In this document: positions 1-6,507 of the stretch, one piece after another
Layout of the letters: each line of letters begins with the position of its first letter
How positions within the stretch are numbered: the stretch's first letter is position 1
Assembly (NCBI GenBank): GCA_900552285.1
Contig: URYV01000077.1
Span: 1 to 7,082 of the forward strand
DNA from: an uncultured Oscillospiraceae bacterium
GTDB lineage: Bacteria > Bacillota > Clostridia > Oscillospirales > Acutalibacteraceae
Direction of reading: 5' to 3'
Length of the DNA stretch: 7,082 nucleotides
Notes under the pieces: model-generated
Seen by the model: only the letters and a program-made list of their open reading frames with translations
What the model was told of the DNA's origin: nothing
The model's database searches: none
Translations under genes and position numbers: made by a program

Positions 1-346
1 GATTCATCACCACAAGCTCAAAGCTGCCCGCAGGCAAAACCCCGTCAAGAGACTTTAAATCGGCATTGTGAACCCTGAGCTTGTCCGTCAGCCCGTGCTT
101 TTTTGCCGCGGCGTTTACAAGCTCGCAGGCCTCTTTCTGTATATCCACGGCATCAATAGTGCTGCAATTGCCGTCACGGCACCATATGAGTGAAATTATT
201 CCGCAGCCCGTTCCGAGTTCGGCGGCCTTTGTTCTCTTTCTCGGCTGAGCAAAGCTTGCAAGCAAGACCGCATCGGTGCCGAACGTGTGAACGTCGCTTG
301 TAAAAACGCTCATTCCGCCGCCGAGGAACTGTTCTTTGACGCTCAT
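1..346 (-). CDS. TrmN6-like tRNA (adenine-N6) methyltransferase, N-terminal part (cut at window edge)
   Basis: The first 115 codons of a class I SAM-dependent methyltransferase are present and the gene runs off the left edge. The start region reads EQFLGGGMSVFTSDVHTFG, followed by TDAVLLASFA, the typical opening of the YfiC/TrmN6/YabB family. SAM-binding motif I is AELGTGCGIISL (about residues 42-53), and the acidic motif II segment is AVDIQKEACELV. The visible sequence ends in VVMN plus one base C, exactly where the family has the NPPY catalytic motif, so that motif lies outside the window. Characterised relatives make N6-methyladenosine at A37 of tRNA1(Val); the substrate here is inferred from the family. 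The ATG at 346 overlaps the prmA stop by four bases (ATGA). No good SD precedes it, so translation is probably coupled to prmA. A second in-frame ATG at codon 12 would remove the conserved start region and is less likely. Other N6-adenine methylases of the HemK type are a remote alternative. Confidence 0.85.
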   Translation of the reverse strand, partial: MSVKEQFLGGGMSVFTSDVHTFGTDAVLLASFAQPRKRTKAAELGTGCGIISLIWCRDGNCSTIDAVDIQKEACELVNAAAKKHGLTDKLRVHNADLKSLDGVLPAGSFELVVMN

Positions 347-1269
347 AAAGGTTTTGCGGCAATGGCCGTCCAACCGCGCTCGCGGATTATTTTAAGCACC
401 TCGAATTTTCCCTTGAGATTTTCGAGCACATCATTTTCTCTTGTGTCGATTATTCCGCTCATAATGTAAATTCCGTCCTTGTCAAGGAATTTAAGAATAT
501 CGTTATTGAGCATGATTATGACATCGGCAACAATGTTGGCCGTGACAATGTTGAATTTTCCGCTCACCTTATCGGTAAGATTTCCGCAGATAAATTCGGT
601 TTTATTGTCAACGCCGTTAAGCTTGGCATTTTGCTCGGCTGTTTTAACCGACAGCTCGTCGATGTCGACTCCAAGAGCTTTTTGCGCTCCGAGAAGCACG
701 CCCGCAACGGCGAGAATTCCGCTTCCCGTTCCCACATCGAGAATTTCCGAATCGGGGCCGACATATTCCGACAAAAGCTCAAGACAAAGCCTTGTCGTTT
801 CGTGAGTTCCTGTTCCGAATGCCATACCGGGCTCCAAAATAAGCTCGGTGCGGCTTTTGTCAGCCGTTTCGGGCTCCCACGCGGGCCTTATCACAAGCTT
901 GTTCCCGATATTTATCGGCTTAAAATATTTTTTCCAATTCTCTGCCCAGTCCTCATAAAGGCACATGGAGCTGTCCACCGAAAAATCTATTCCGTTGGCC
1001 TTATACATTTCGGAAATATATGAAATTGTCTCGGCGGGATTTTCGGTTTCGTCAAGATAAATATGGATTTTTGCAACCGAACGGTCCTTTTTGAGAAGCT
1101 CCTCGTCAATAAGGTCTATGTGAGCAATCTGCTCAACATTCTCCTCAAGATTCGTGTAATCCTCCACATAAATTCCGCCCTTTACCGCCATGTTGGCGAT
1201 GTCTCCGGCAATGTCAATGTCCTTTGGAGAAATTGAAAAAACAATTTCGGTATAATCAACTTTTTCCAT
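343..1269 (-). CDS. prmA: Ribosomal protein L11 methyltransferase PrmA
   Basis: A complete gene of 308 residues, normal for PrmA (about 290-315). PrmA uses SAM to trimethylate amino groups of ribosomal protein L11 in the cytoplasm. The N-terminal third (about 1-100) is the substrate-recognition domain. The linker EDWAENWKKYFKPINIG (about 106-122) is a PrmA signature. The methyltransferase core follows: FGTGTHETTRLCLELL (151-166), motif I ILDVGTGSGILAVAG (176-190), the acidic VDID (201-204) that should bind the SAM ribose, and NIVADVII (245-252), the Firmicutes version of the catalytic N-x-x-A segment. It ends RERGWTAIAAKPL, as is usual. The ATG at 1269 lies one base after the trpS stop. Only a weak, distant SD (AGGA, 13 nt upstream) is visible, which fits translational coupling to trpS. 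In many Firmicutes prmA sits between dnaJ and rsmE; here it does not. The assignment is secure from motifs and length. Confidence 0.96.
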   Translation of the reverse strand: MEKVDYTEIVFSISPKDIDIAGDIANMAVKGGIYVEDYTNLEENVEQIAHIDLIDEELLKKDRSVAKIHIYLDETENPAETISYISEMYKANGIDFSVDSSMCLYEDWAENWKKYFKPINIGNKLVIRPAWEPETADKSRTELILEPGMAFGTGTHETTRLCLELLSEYVGPDSEILDVGTGSGILAVAGVLLGAQKALGVDIDELSVKTAEQNAKLNGVDNKTEFICGNLTDKVSGKFNIVTANIVADVIIMLNNDILKFLDKDGIYIMSGIIDTRENDVLENLKGKFEVLKIIRERGWTAIAAKPL

Positions 1270-1270
1270 A

Positions 1271-2266
1271 TCAGTATATAAATCCTATCTTTTTCATTAC
1301 TTTGCCGAGGGTTTTGTTTGCAATCTTTTCGGCCGAAACGGCGCCGTTTCTCCACGTTTCCTGAAGAAAGTCCCTGTTTTTCATAAGATCGTCAAACTTT
1401 TCTCTCACGGGACGAAGCTCTTCCACAACGGCCTCGCCGACTGCGGTTTTAAAATCACCGTAGCCCTTTCCGGCGAATTCGTCGGTTATGGCCTCAAGAC
1501 TTTTTCCAGTTATGGCCGAATAAATTCCCATAAGGTTATTGACTCCGTCCTTGCCCTCTCTGAAGGCAACCTCGGCCTCGCTGTCGGTAACCGCACGCTT
1601 GAATTTTCTCATAATGTCCTCGGGCTTGTCGAGAATTGCCACCCATGCGTTCACGTTTTCGTCGGATTTTGACATTTTTCTCGTGGGGTCCTGAAGAGAC
1701 ATGACCCTTGCGCCCACCTTCGGAATAAATCCGTCGGGAATGGTGAAAACATCGCCGTATATGTTATTGAAACGGGCGGCAATGTCCCTCGTAATTTCAA
1801 GATGCTGCTTTTGGTCGGCTCCAACCGGCACCAAATCGGCCTTGTAAAGAAGAATATCGGCAGCCATAAGCGAAGGATATGTAAAGAGTCCCGCATTAAC
1901 ATTGTCTGCGTGCTTGGCCGACTTGTCCTTAAACTGAGTCATTCTGGACAGCTCTCCGAATTGGGTATAGCAGGAAAGAATCCACGAAAGCTGACTGTGG
2001 GCCGCAACATGAGACTGTATAAACAGCAGGCTTTTTTCGGGATCGACGCCCACCGCGATAAGCAAAGCATAGGTTTCAAGAATTTGCTTTCTGAAAGCGG
2101 CCGTCTGCTGCCTTACAGTAATGGCATGAAGATCGGCAACCGTGTAAATGCAGTCATATTCTTCCTGGAGCTTGACCCAATTTCTCAGCGCTCCGAGATA
2201 GTTTCCCAGCGTCAGCATACCGCTGGGCTGGATAGCGCTGTATATAAGTTTCTTTTCCTTTTCCAT
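1271..2266 (-). CDS. trpS: Tryptophanyl-tRNA synthetase
   Basis: A full-length class Ic aminoacyl-tRNA synthetase of 331 residues (family about 325-345) that charges tRNA(Trp) with tryptophan. The first signature is IQPSGMLTLGNYLGALRNW (12-30), in which TLGN replaces HIGH. GADQKQHLEITRDIA (149-163) lines the active site. The KMSKS loop reads RKMSKSDENVNAW (196-208), with K197 and K200 intact. The alpha-helical C-terminal part recognises the anticodon. The ATG at 2266 is supported by a strong SD, GAGG with 8 nt spacing, which overlaps the stop of the upstream aminotransferase gene. The gap to that gene is 10 bp. Firmicutes trpS genes are often preceded by a tRNA-sensing T-box leader; there is no intergenic room for one here, so expression should follow the operon. 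No key residue is missing. Confidence 0.98.
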   Translation of the reverse strand: MEKEKKLIYSAIQPSGMLTLGNYLGALRNWVKLQEEYDCIYTVADLHAITVRQQTAAFRKQILETYALLIAVGVDPEKSLLFIQSHVAAHSQLSWILSCYTQFGELSRMTQFKDKSAKHADNVNAGLFTYPSLMAADILLYKADLVPVGADQKQHLEITRDIAARFNNIYGDVFTIPDGFIPKVGARVMSLQDPTRKMSKSDENVNAWVAILDKPEDIMRKFKRAVTDSEAEVAFREGKDGVNNLMGIYSAITGKSLEAITDEFAGKGYGDFKTAVGEAVVEELRPVREKFDDLMKNRDFLQETWRNGAVSAEKIANKTLGKVMKKIGFIY

Positions 2267-2270
2267 TTTA

Positions 2271-2278
2271 CTTTCCTC
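2271..2278 (-). promoter_or_regulatory. Ribosome binding site of trpS
   Basis: The minus strand reads GAGGAAAG, with GAGG eight bases before the ATG at 2266. The first two bases (GA) belong to the aminotransferase stop TGA. It supports the trpS start and reinitiation straight after the aminotransferase. Confidence 0.8.
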
Positions 2279-3464
2279 AATTCATTGAATTTAAAACACT
2301 TGCAAGAATATCAATTCCCTTAACGATTTGCTCATCGGTCGGCGTGGAGAAATTAAGACGGAAGCTGTTTGTCTTTGCCGACTCGTCGTTAAGGAATGCC
2401 GTGCCGGGAACAACCGCCACCTTGTGCTCGACCGCCTTTTTAACAACATCAAGCATATTGAATTTTTCGGGAAGCTCCGCCCAGATAAAGAGACCGCCCT
2501 GAACCTTATTATAGCTGACATTCGGGCAAACCTTTTCGTCAAGCAGACCCTGCATAAGCTCCGCCTTATGCTTATAGATTTTGCGGATTTTGGCAAGGTG
2601 ACCCTCAAAATCATATTTGCACATAAACTCGTTTGCAACGGCCTGAGCCCAGATATTTGTGTGAACATCCTCGGTCTGCTTGCAGACAGTCATTTTTGCG
2701 ATTATTTCCTTCGGCGCAATTGCATATCCGACCCTCATTCCGGGGGAAAGCACCTTGGAGAAGGAGCCGGCATATACCACGATACCCTCTTCGTCAAAGC
2801 TCTTGATACAGGGAATGTTTTCCCCTTCAAAACGAAGCTCGCCATAGGGGTTATCCTCTATAATAATTACGTTATGTTTAAGGGCAAGCTTGTAAAGCGC
2901 CTTGCGCTTTTCAAGAGACATGCAGGTTCCGCTGGGATTTTGGAAATTCGGAATGGTGTATATAAGCTTGGCATTCTTTTCGCTGTCAAGAGCTTTTTCA
3001 AGCGCCTCGATATTCATTCCGTCGGCTTCCATGGGTATGCCCTTAAGGTTGACTCCGAGAGAACGGAAGGCATTAAGAGAACCGACAAATGACGGATCCT
3101 CGCAAATTATCGTGTCGCCGAAATTGAGAAAGGCCTTGGCGGTCAGCTCCATAACCTGCTGGGCGCCGGAGGTGATTATTATGTCGTCAAAATCCCTGCC
3201 GACATTAAATTTGTCTTTCATATATTTCGAAACGGTGGAACGCAAAGGATTATATCCTTCGGTGACCGAATACTGAAGCGCAAGAATGGGGTTATTTTCA
3301 AGAAGTTTGTCGGAAATTTCTCTGACCTGCTCACAGGGAAAGGCCTCGGGAGCGGGATTGCCCGCCGCAAAGGAGATGAGCTGCGGGTCGGCGGTGGCCT
3401 TGAGAATTTCTCTTATTGCCGACGGCTGGAGATTGCTTACTCTTTTGGAAAACTGATAGTTCAT
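2277..3464 (-). CDS. PLP-dependent aminotransferase, class I/II (2-aminoadipate/MocR-like group)
   Basis: A complete fold-type I aminotransferase of 395 residues, beginning FSKRVSNLQPSAIREILKA, typical of stand-alone enzymes related to the catalytic domain of MocR regulators and to LysN/KAT II. No GntR-type helix-turn-helix is present. The active-site residues are all visible: SFAAGNPAPEAFP (31-43), QYSVTEGYNPLR (64-75), ITSGAQQ (97-103), N176 in NFQNPSG, D204 and Y207 in IIEDNPYGEL, the Schiff-base lysine K237 in SFSKVLSPGMRVGY, R244 in the same motif, and R369 in SFRLNFS, expected to bind the substrate carboxylate. The reaction is amino transfer between an amino acid and a 2-oxo acid. Broad specificity (aminoadipate, aromatic or branched-chain amino acids) is usual in this group, so the substrate is not assigned. 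Its position directly before trpS makes an aromatic substrate possible, but that is inference only. The ATG at 3464 has a strong SD (AAGGAAGG, 6 nt). Confidence 0.93.
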   Translation of the reverse strand: MNYQFSKRVSNLQPSAIREILKATADPQLISFAAGNPAPEAFPCEQVREISDKLLENNPILALQYSVTEGYNPLRSTVSKYMKDKFNVGRDFDDIIITSGAQQVMELTAKAFLNFGDTIICEDPSFVGSLNAFRSLGVNLKGIPMEADGMNIEALEKALDSEKNAKLIYTIPNFQNPSGTCMSLEKRKALYKLALKHNVIIIEDNPYGELRFEGENIPCIKSFDEEGIVVYAGSFSKVLSPGMRVGYAIAPKEIIAKMTVCKQTEDVHTNIWAQAVANEFMCKYDFEGHLAKIRKIYKHKAELMQGLLDEKVCPNVSYNKVQGGLFIWAELPEKFNMLDVVKKAVEHKVAVVPGTAFLNDESAKTNSFRLNFSTPTDEQIVKGIDILASVLNSMN

Positions 3465-3470
3465 TTTTAT

Positions 3471-3478
3471 CCTTCCTT
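3471..3478 (-). promoter_or_regulatory. Ribosome binding site of the aminotransferase gene
   Basis: AAGGAAGG on the minus strand lies six bases before the ATG at 3464. It overlaps the TAA stop of the kinase gene, leaving a gap of only 12 bp between the two genes. Confidence 0.75.
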
Positions 3479-4409
3479 ATCCTACAAATTCATGTATAAG
3501 CGAACCGTCGGGCAATAGGCTGCCGTCGGCGGGGGCTATCTTCATATAATCACCGTACATTTCGGCCGCCACGGAGAAATTTTCGTCCTCCGGCTCAACG
3601 GTGGCAAGGAGCTCGAGCATTTGATTTCTGTATATGGCCGGCTCAAAGGGGTGGAGCGAGTTTATGGAAATGTCGGCTGTGTCTTTAAAAGGAAAAAGAT
3701 ATTTTTCCTCTCCCATTACAACGCCCGTCCACATATGGAGAGTGTTTTTCACGTCGGAATTGCGGAAATTTTTGTCCCTTATCATACGTCTTGACAGACG
3801 AATTTCCCGCGGGGAAAGCAGCAAATTCGGACCGTCGTATATACCGTCCTTTACGCTGACATAAATTTTAAAAATATTTTCCGAAGGAAGTTCGTCCAAA
3901 ATCATGGAATTCAGAGCGTGAATTCCTTCAAAAACCGCAATACCGTCCTCGGGAAGGTCGAGCGGGATTTTCTCATCCTTGGGCTTTCCCGCCACAAAAT
4001 CGAATTCCGGCATATCGCAATGTCCGTGCTTTATAAGGTCACCGATACACTTTGTCATTTCCTCCACGTTAAGAGCGTTTATCGACTCAAAATCGCTTCT
4101 GCCGTCGGGAAGCTTCGGAACCTTGTCCTTTCCGAGATAGAAATTGTCAAGAGAAACGGTAACGGCCTTTTTGCCGAGATCGTTAATATATTTTTCCACA
4201 AAATGCGCCGTTGTGGTTTTTCCCGAGCCGGAAGGTCCCGAAAGCATAACGATTTTATTTCTGTCGTCGGACGCAACGGAGTTTGCCACATTTTTAACAA
4301 ACGCACGGTAATTTCTGTCGCTTGTCTTAATATACTCGGCTGCGTTGGTGTGAATAAGCTCGTTTATATCGGTGTATTGAAGAGTTGTTTCAAAAGGGAA
4401 ATTTTTCAT
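3477..4409 (-). CDS. Uridine kinase-like nucleoside kinase, single P-loop domain form
   Basis: A P-loop kinase of 310 residues related to uridine/cytidine kinase (Udk, phosphoribulokinase/uridine kinase superfamily), which would phosphorylate a nucleoside with NTP in pyrimidine salvage. Numbering from the ATG, Walker A is GPSGSGKTT (58-66). SLDNFYLGKD (86-95) holds the likely catalytic aspartate. DFDFVAGK and VFEGIHALN (160-168) are family motifs, and RLSRRMIRD (204-212) is the lid with its arginines. RNSDVKNTLHMW, GEEKYLFPF and the C-terminal LLPDGSLIHEFVG match, from memory, the kinase half of about 550-residue Firmicutes nucleoside kinases whose N-terminal half resembles TGS/ThrRS editing domains. 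That half is absent; only about 55 residues precede Walker A. The ATG at 4409 is preferred because AGGTGA lies 5 nt upstream. A GTG at 4418, inside that SD and with its own AAAGGA 8 nt upstream, would add three residues. The gene overlaps hemZ by 20 bp. The substrate is unproven. Confidence 0.86.
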   Translation of the reverse strand: MKNFPFETTLQYTDINELIHTNAAEYIKTSDRNYRAFVKNVANSVASDDRNKIVMLSGPSGSGKTTTAHFVEKYINDLGKKAVTVSLDNFYLGKDKVPKLPDGRSDFESINALNVEEMTKCIGDLIKHGHCDMPEFDFVAGKPKDEKIPLDLPEDGIAVFEGIHALNSMILDELPSENIFKIYVSVKDGIYDGPNLLLSPREIRLSRRMIRDKNFRNSDVKNTLHMWTGVVMGEEKYLFPFKDTADISINSLHPFEPAIYRNQMLELLATVEPEDENFSVAAEMYGDYMKIAPADGSLLPDGSLIHEFVG

Positions 4410-5862
4410 AAAAATCACCTGCCGTATCCTTTCTTTTTAAAATTTCCTCAAAACGGTTTATGTATTCATAAGGATATTTAAAATTAAAAATTCTTTCGAT
4501 ATGATTTCCGCTCGGAGCCTTCAAACGGCTGACCGCTCCCGCCCCCACCGCAAGCACGGTGTGAAGCTCGTTCATCATGTAAATATTATAGAGACAGTCG
4601 TGCCCCTCCCTGCTCCAACCGACATTTTCAAGATTTCCGAGGCATTTGCTCTGTCGATAAAGATAATAGGGAGAAAACCCCGCATTTTGCAGCAGCAAAG
4701 TGCTTTTTTCAACCATTTCGGAAGCGGTTTTACTCTCGGCGGAATAAACCGCAGCACCGTTTTCCACATATGATGAAGAACGTTTCATGGCAAGGGTGTG
4801 AACCGTTATATTTTCGGGGGATAGGTCGATTATTCCCTCAACGCTTTTTAAAAATCCCTCGACGGTATCTCCCGAAAGCCCCGCGATAAGGTCGGTATTT
4901 ATTGTATCAAAACCGACGGATTTTGCAATGTCATAAGCCTTATAAAAATCGTCAACGGTGTGCTTTCGGCCGATATTTTGCAGTACGCGGTCGTCAAGCG
5001 TCTGGGGATTTATGCTTATTCTTCCCACGCCGTGCCTTTTAAGCGTATCAAGCTTTTCCTTTGTCACGGTGTCGGGTCTGCCCGCCTCCACCGTATATTC
5101 GGCGACCTGAGAAAGGTCAAAGCTTTGCTCGATTTGAGACAAAATCGTCTCAAGCTGAGCCGCAGACAGTTGCGTGGGCGTTCCCCCGCCGAAATAGACC
5201 GTGGAAAGCCTCAGTCCGATTTTTTTTGCGACCTCTGCCGTTTTTTTGATTTCTTCGGTCAAAAGCTCAACATATTTCGGCACAAGCTTGCCGGCATTTG
5301 CCACCGAGCGGGAAACAAAGGAACAGTAGTGACAGCGGCTCGGACAAAAAGGAATGGAAATATAAAGGCTGAAGGAATTCCCAAAGCTTTTGCTTTTTGC
5401 TTTCTTTTCCGCGTCGGCCGAAGCTTTGCACAGCTCGATTTTTTTGCCGTCCACAAGATATTCGTTTTTAAAAATCGAGCAGGCTTCGTCTGTTCCCACG
5501 TCTTCGGCAAATGAACAAAAAAGCTTTGCCGGACGAACTCCCGTGAGAATTCCCCATGCGGGAGAAAAATCACAAAGCTCGGAAAAAGCGCCGTAAAGCG
5601 CCCTTGCTGCCGCAAGCTCAAGCCGCTTTTCATAAGCATCGGAAACAATCGGCAAAACGGCCTTTTTCTCACTTTTTTTGGAAAAGGCGGTTGCTTTGCA
5701 GGTTATAACGGTCTGTCCCTCACACTCTGAAAACTCCACCGAAGCGCAAAGCTCGGAGCTTTCGGGTTTCGGCGCAGGATTTATTTTTTCCGACGGAAAG
5801 AACAGGCGGCAAATATTTTCAAGCTCATATTTATACTCGGGACGCCCCAAAAAGAAATCCAT
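4390..5862 (-). CDS. hemZ: Coproporphyrinogen III dehydrogenase-type radical SAM protein HemZ
   Basis: A complete 490-residue radical SAM protein matching the Firmicutes HemZ family in length and layout. The N-terminal ~165 residues carry the HemZ hallmark WGILTGVRPAKL (about 103-114). The radical SAM core begins SLYISIPFCPSRCHYCSF, with the CX3CX2C cysteines at C173, C177 and C180 for the 4Fe-4S cluster. It continues with STVYFGGGTPTQLS, VEAGRPDT and RISINPQTL, all HemN/HemW-superfamily signatures, and DLIAGLSGDT. The C-terminal part has YYLYRQSKCLGNLENVGW and VLAVGAGAVSRL, also HemZ-like. The annotated activity is oxygen-independent oxidation of coproporphyrinogen III in heme synthesis; many HemN relatives act otherwise (HemW is a heme chaperone), and no other heme gene is visible here. 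The ATG at 5862 shares one base with the upstream stop (TGATG), implying translational coupling. A TTG one codon earlier is possible but less likely. Only a weak SD is visible. Confidence 0.93.
   Translation of the reverse strand: MDFFLGRPEYKYELENICRLFFPSEKINPAPKPESSELCASVEFSECEGQTVITCKATAFSKKSEKKAVLPIVSDAYEKRLELAAARALYGAFSELCDFSPAWGILTGVRPAKLFCSFAEDVGTDEACSIFKNEYLVDGKKIELCKASADAEKKAKSKSFGNSFSLYISIPFCPSRCHYCSFVSRSVANAGKLVPKYVELLTEEIKKTAEVAKKIGLRLSTVYFGGGTPTQLSAAQLETILSQIEQSFDLSQVAEYTVEAGRPDTVTKEKLDTLKRHGVGRISINPQTLDDRVLQNIGRKHTVDDFYKAYDIAKSVGFDTINTDLIAGLSGDTVEGFLKSVEGIIDLSPENITVHTLAMKRSSSYVENGAAVYSAESKTASEMVEKSTLLLQNAGFSPYYLYRQSKCLGNLENVGWSREGHDCLYNIYMMNELHTVLAVGAGAVSRLKAPSGNHIERIFNFKYPYEYINRFEEILKRKDTAGDFYEKFPF
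4415..4420 (-). promoter_or_regulatory. Ribosome binding site deciding the kinase start
   Basis: The minus strand reads AGGTGA five bases before the ATG at 4409, matching the 3' half of the consensus AGGAGGTGA. It lies inside hemZ. The rival GTG start (4418) falls within this motif; a separate AAAGGA at 4427-4432 sits 8 nt before that GTG, so the choice of ATG is favoured but not certain. Confidence 0.6.
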
Positions 5863-6494
5863 CAAATACTCATCGCTCTTTTCATAAAGGGATTCATGCT
5901 TCTTTCCACATCGAGAGTCGACGGCTTTCCGTGACCGGGAAAGACCTCAAAATCTCCCTTGATATTATAAAGCTTTTTCAGCGAGTCAACCATTTTCGGC
6001 GTGCTTCCCGTGGGAAGGTCGGTTCTCCCCACCCCGAGACGGAAAAGGGTATCGCCGGTAAAAAGCGCGTCGCCGCATTCATAGCATACACAGCCGACGG
6101 TATGGCCCGGCGTGTAAATCACCTTAAAGGTAAGCTCGCCCAAGGAAATTTCGTCCCCGTCGTCGCAAAGAATGTCGGCCGAAACCGGGTGCTGCTCAAG
6201 CCCGTGGCGCTCGGCGAGAGAAAAAGCCGGGCTTGAAAGGCATATCGCATCTCTCTTGTGTATGACCACCTTTGCTCCGGTTGCCTCCTTTATGGGCGCC
6301 ACCGAAAGAATATGGTCATAATGCCCGTGGGTCAGAAAAATATATTTAAGATTATCCTTAAGCGAAGAAATTTCGTCCACAAAGCTTTTGTGAGCAAAGG
6401 ATGCGTCCACAAGCGCAGACTCGCCGCCGGCATCGTCGGTCACAAGATAGCACTTGTTGTCCATATTTCCCACCGTAAAAGTTTTTACAGTCAT
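5862..6494 (-). CDS. Metallo-beta-lactamase-fold hydrolase, glyoxalase II-like (YcbL type)
   Basis: A 210-residue MBL-fold enzyme, the usual size for short glyoxalase II-like (YcbL-type) proteins that lack the C-terminal domain of classical hydroxyacylglutathione hydrolase. All metal ligands are present: H56, H58, D60 and H61 in LTHGHYDH, H131 in YTPGHTVG, D148 in FTGDTLF, and H188 in FPGHG. The segment LFRLGVGRTDLPTGS (150-164) is diagnostic for this subgroup. It probably binds two metal ions and hydrolyses a thioester or similar small substrate in the cytoplasm; the real substrate is unknown for most Firmicutes members. There is no signal peptide, so it is not a secreted beta-lactamase. The ATG at 6494 has an excellent SD, AAAGGAG with 6 nt spacing, which overlaps the rel stop codon. 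The gap to rel is 11 bp. The rel, MBL, hemZ order is a recurrent Firmicutes arrangement and supports the identification. Confidence 0.93.
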   Translation of the reverse strand: MTVKTFTVGNMDNKCYLVTDDAGGESALVDASFAHKSFVDEISSLKDNLKYIFLTHGHYDHILSVAPIKEATGAKVVIHKRDAICLSSPAFSLAERHGLEQHPVSADILCDDGDEISLGELTFKVIYTPGHTVGCVCYECGDALFTGDTLFRLGVGRTDLPTGSTPKMVDSLKKLYNIKGDFEVFPGHGKPSTLDVERSMNPFMKRAMSI

Positions 6495-6500
6495 ATTTTT

Positions 6501-6507
6501 CTCCTTT
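6501..6507 (-). promoter_or_regulatory. Ribosome binding site of the MBL-fold gene
   Basis: On the minus strand the site reads AAAGGAG, six bases before the ATG at 6494. Its first two As are the last two bases of the rel stop codon TAA. It is the strongest SD in the window and fixes the MBL start. Ribosomes ending rel would finish directly on it. Confidence 0.85.

Noticed and set aside
174..362. A 62-codon minus-strand frame overlapping the methyltransferase
   Set aside because: It is an alternate frame of the TrmN6-like gene; its translation is Arg-rich and featureless, while the other frame carries the SAM-binding motif.
1802..2323. A 173-codon plus-strand open frame opposite trpS
   Set aside because: It is antisense to a secure trpS, shows no recognisable protein motif, and gains its length from codon bias.
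2328..3092. A 254-codon open frame on the plus strand opposite the aminotransferase
   Set aside because: It lies wholly antisense to a gene with a complete set of PLP motifs, its translation shows no domain, and few TCA/TTA/CTA codons in the real gene explain the missing stops.
3918..4481. A 187-codon plus-strand open frame across the kinase/hemZ junction
   Set aside because: It spans two well-supported minus-strand genes and its product resembles nothing I recognise.
4960..5514. A 184-codon plus-strand open frame inside hemZ
   Set aside because: It covers the antisense of the radical SAM motifs; the product is rich in basic and Phe/Cys residues without domain features.
5863..5865. TTG as the hemZ start
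   Set aside because: The adjacent ATG at 5862 gives a one-base overlap with the upstream stop, a typical coupled start; TTG adds only one residue and has no better SD.
5862..6494. The MBL gene as an antibiotic-resistance beta-lactamase
   Set aside because: There is no signal peptide, and the GRTDLP segment and short length are those of glyoxalase II-like hydrolases.
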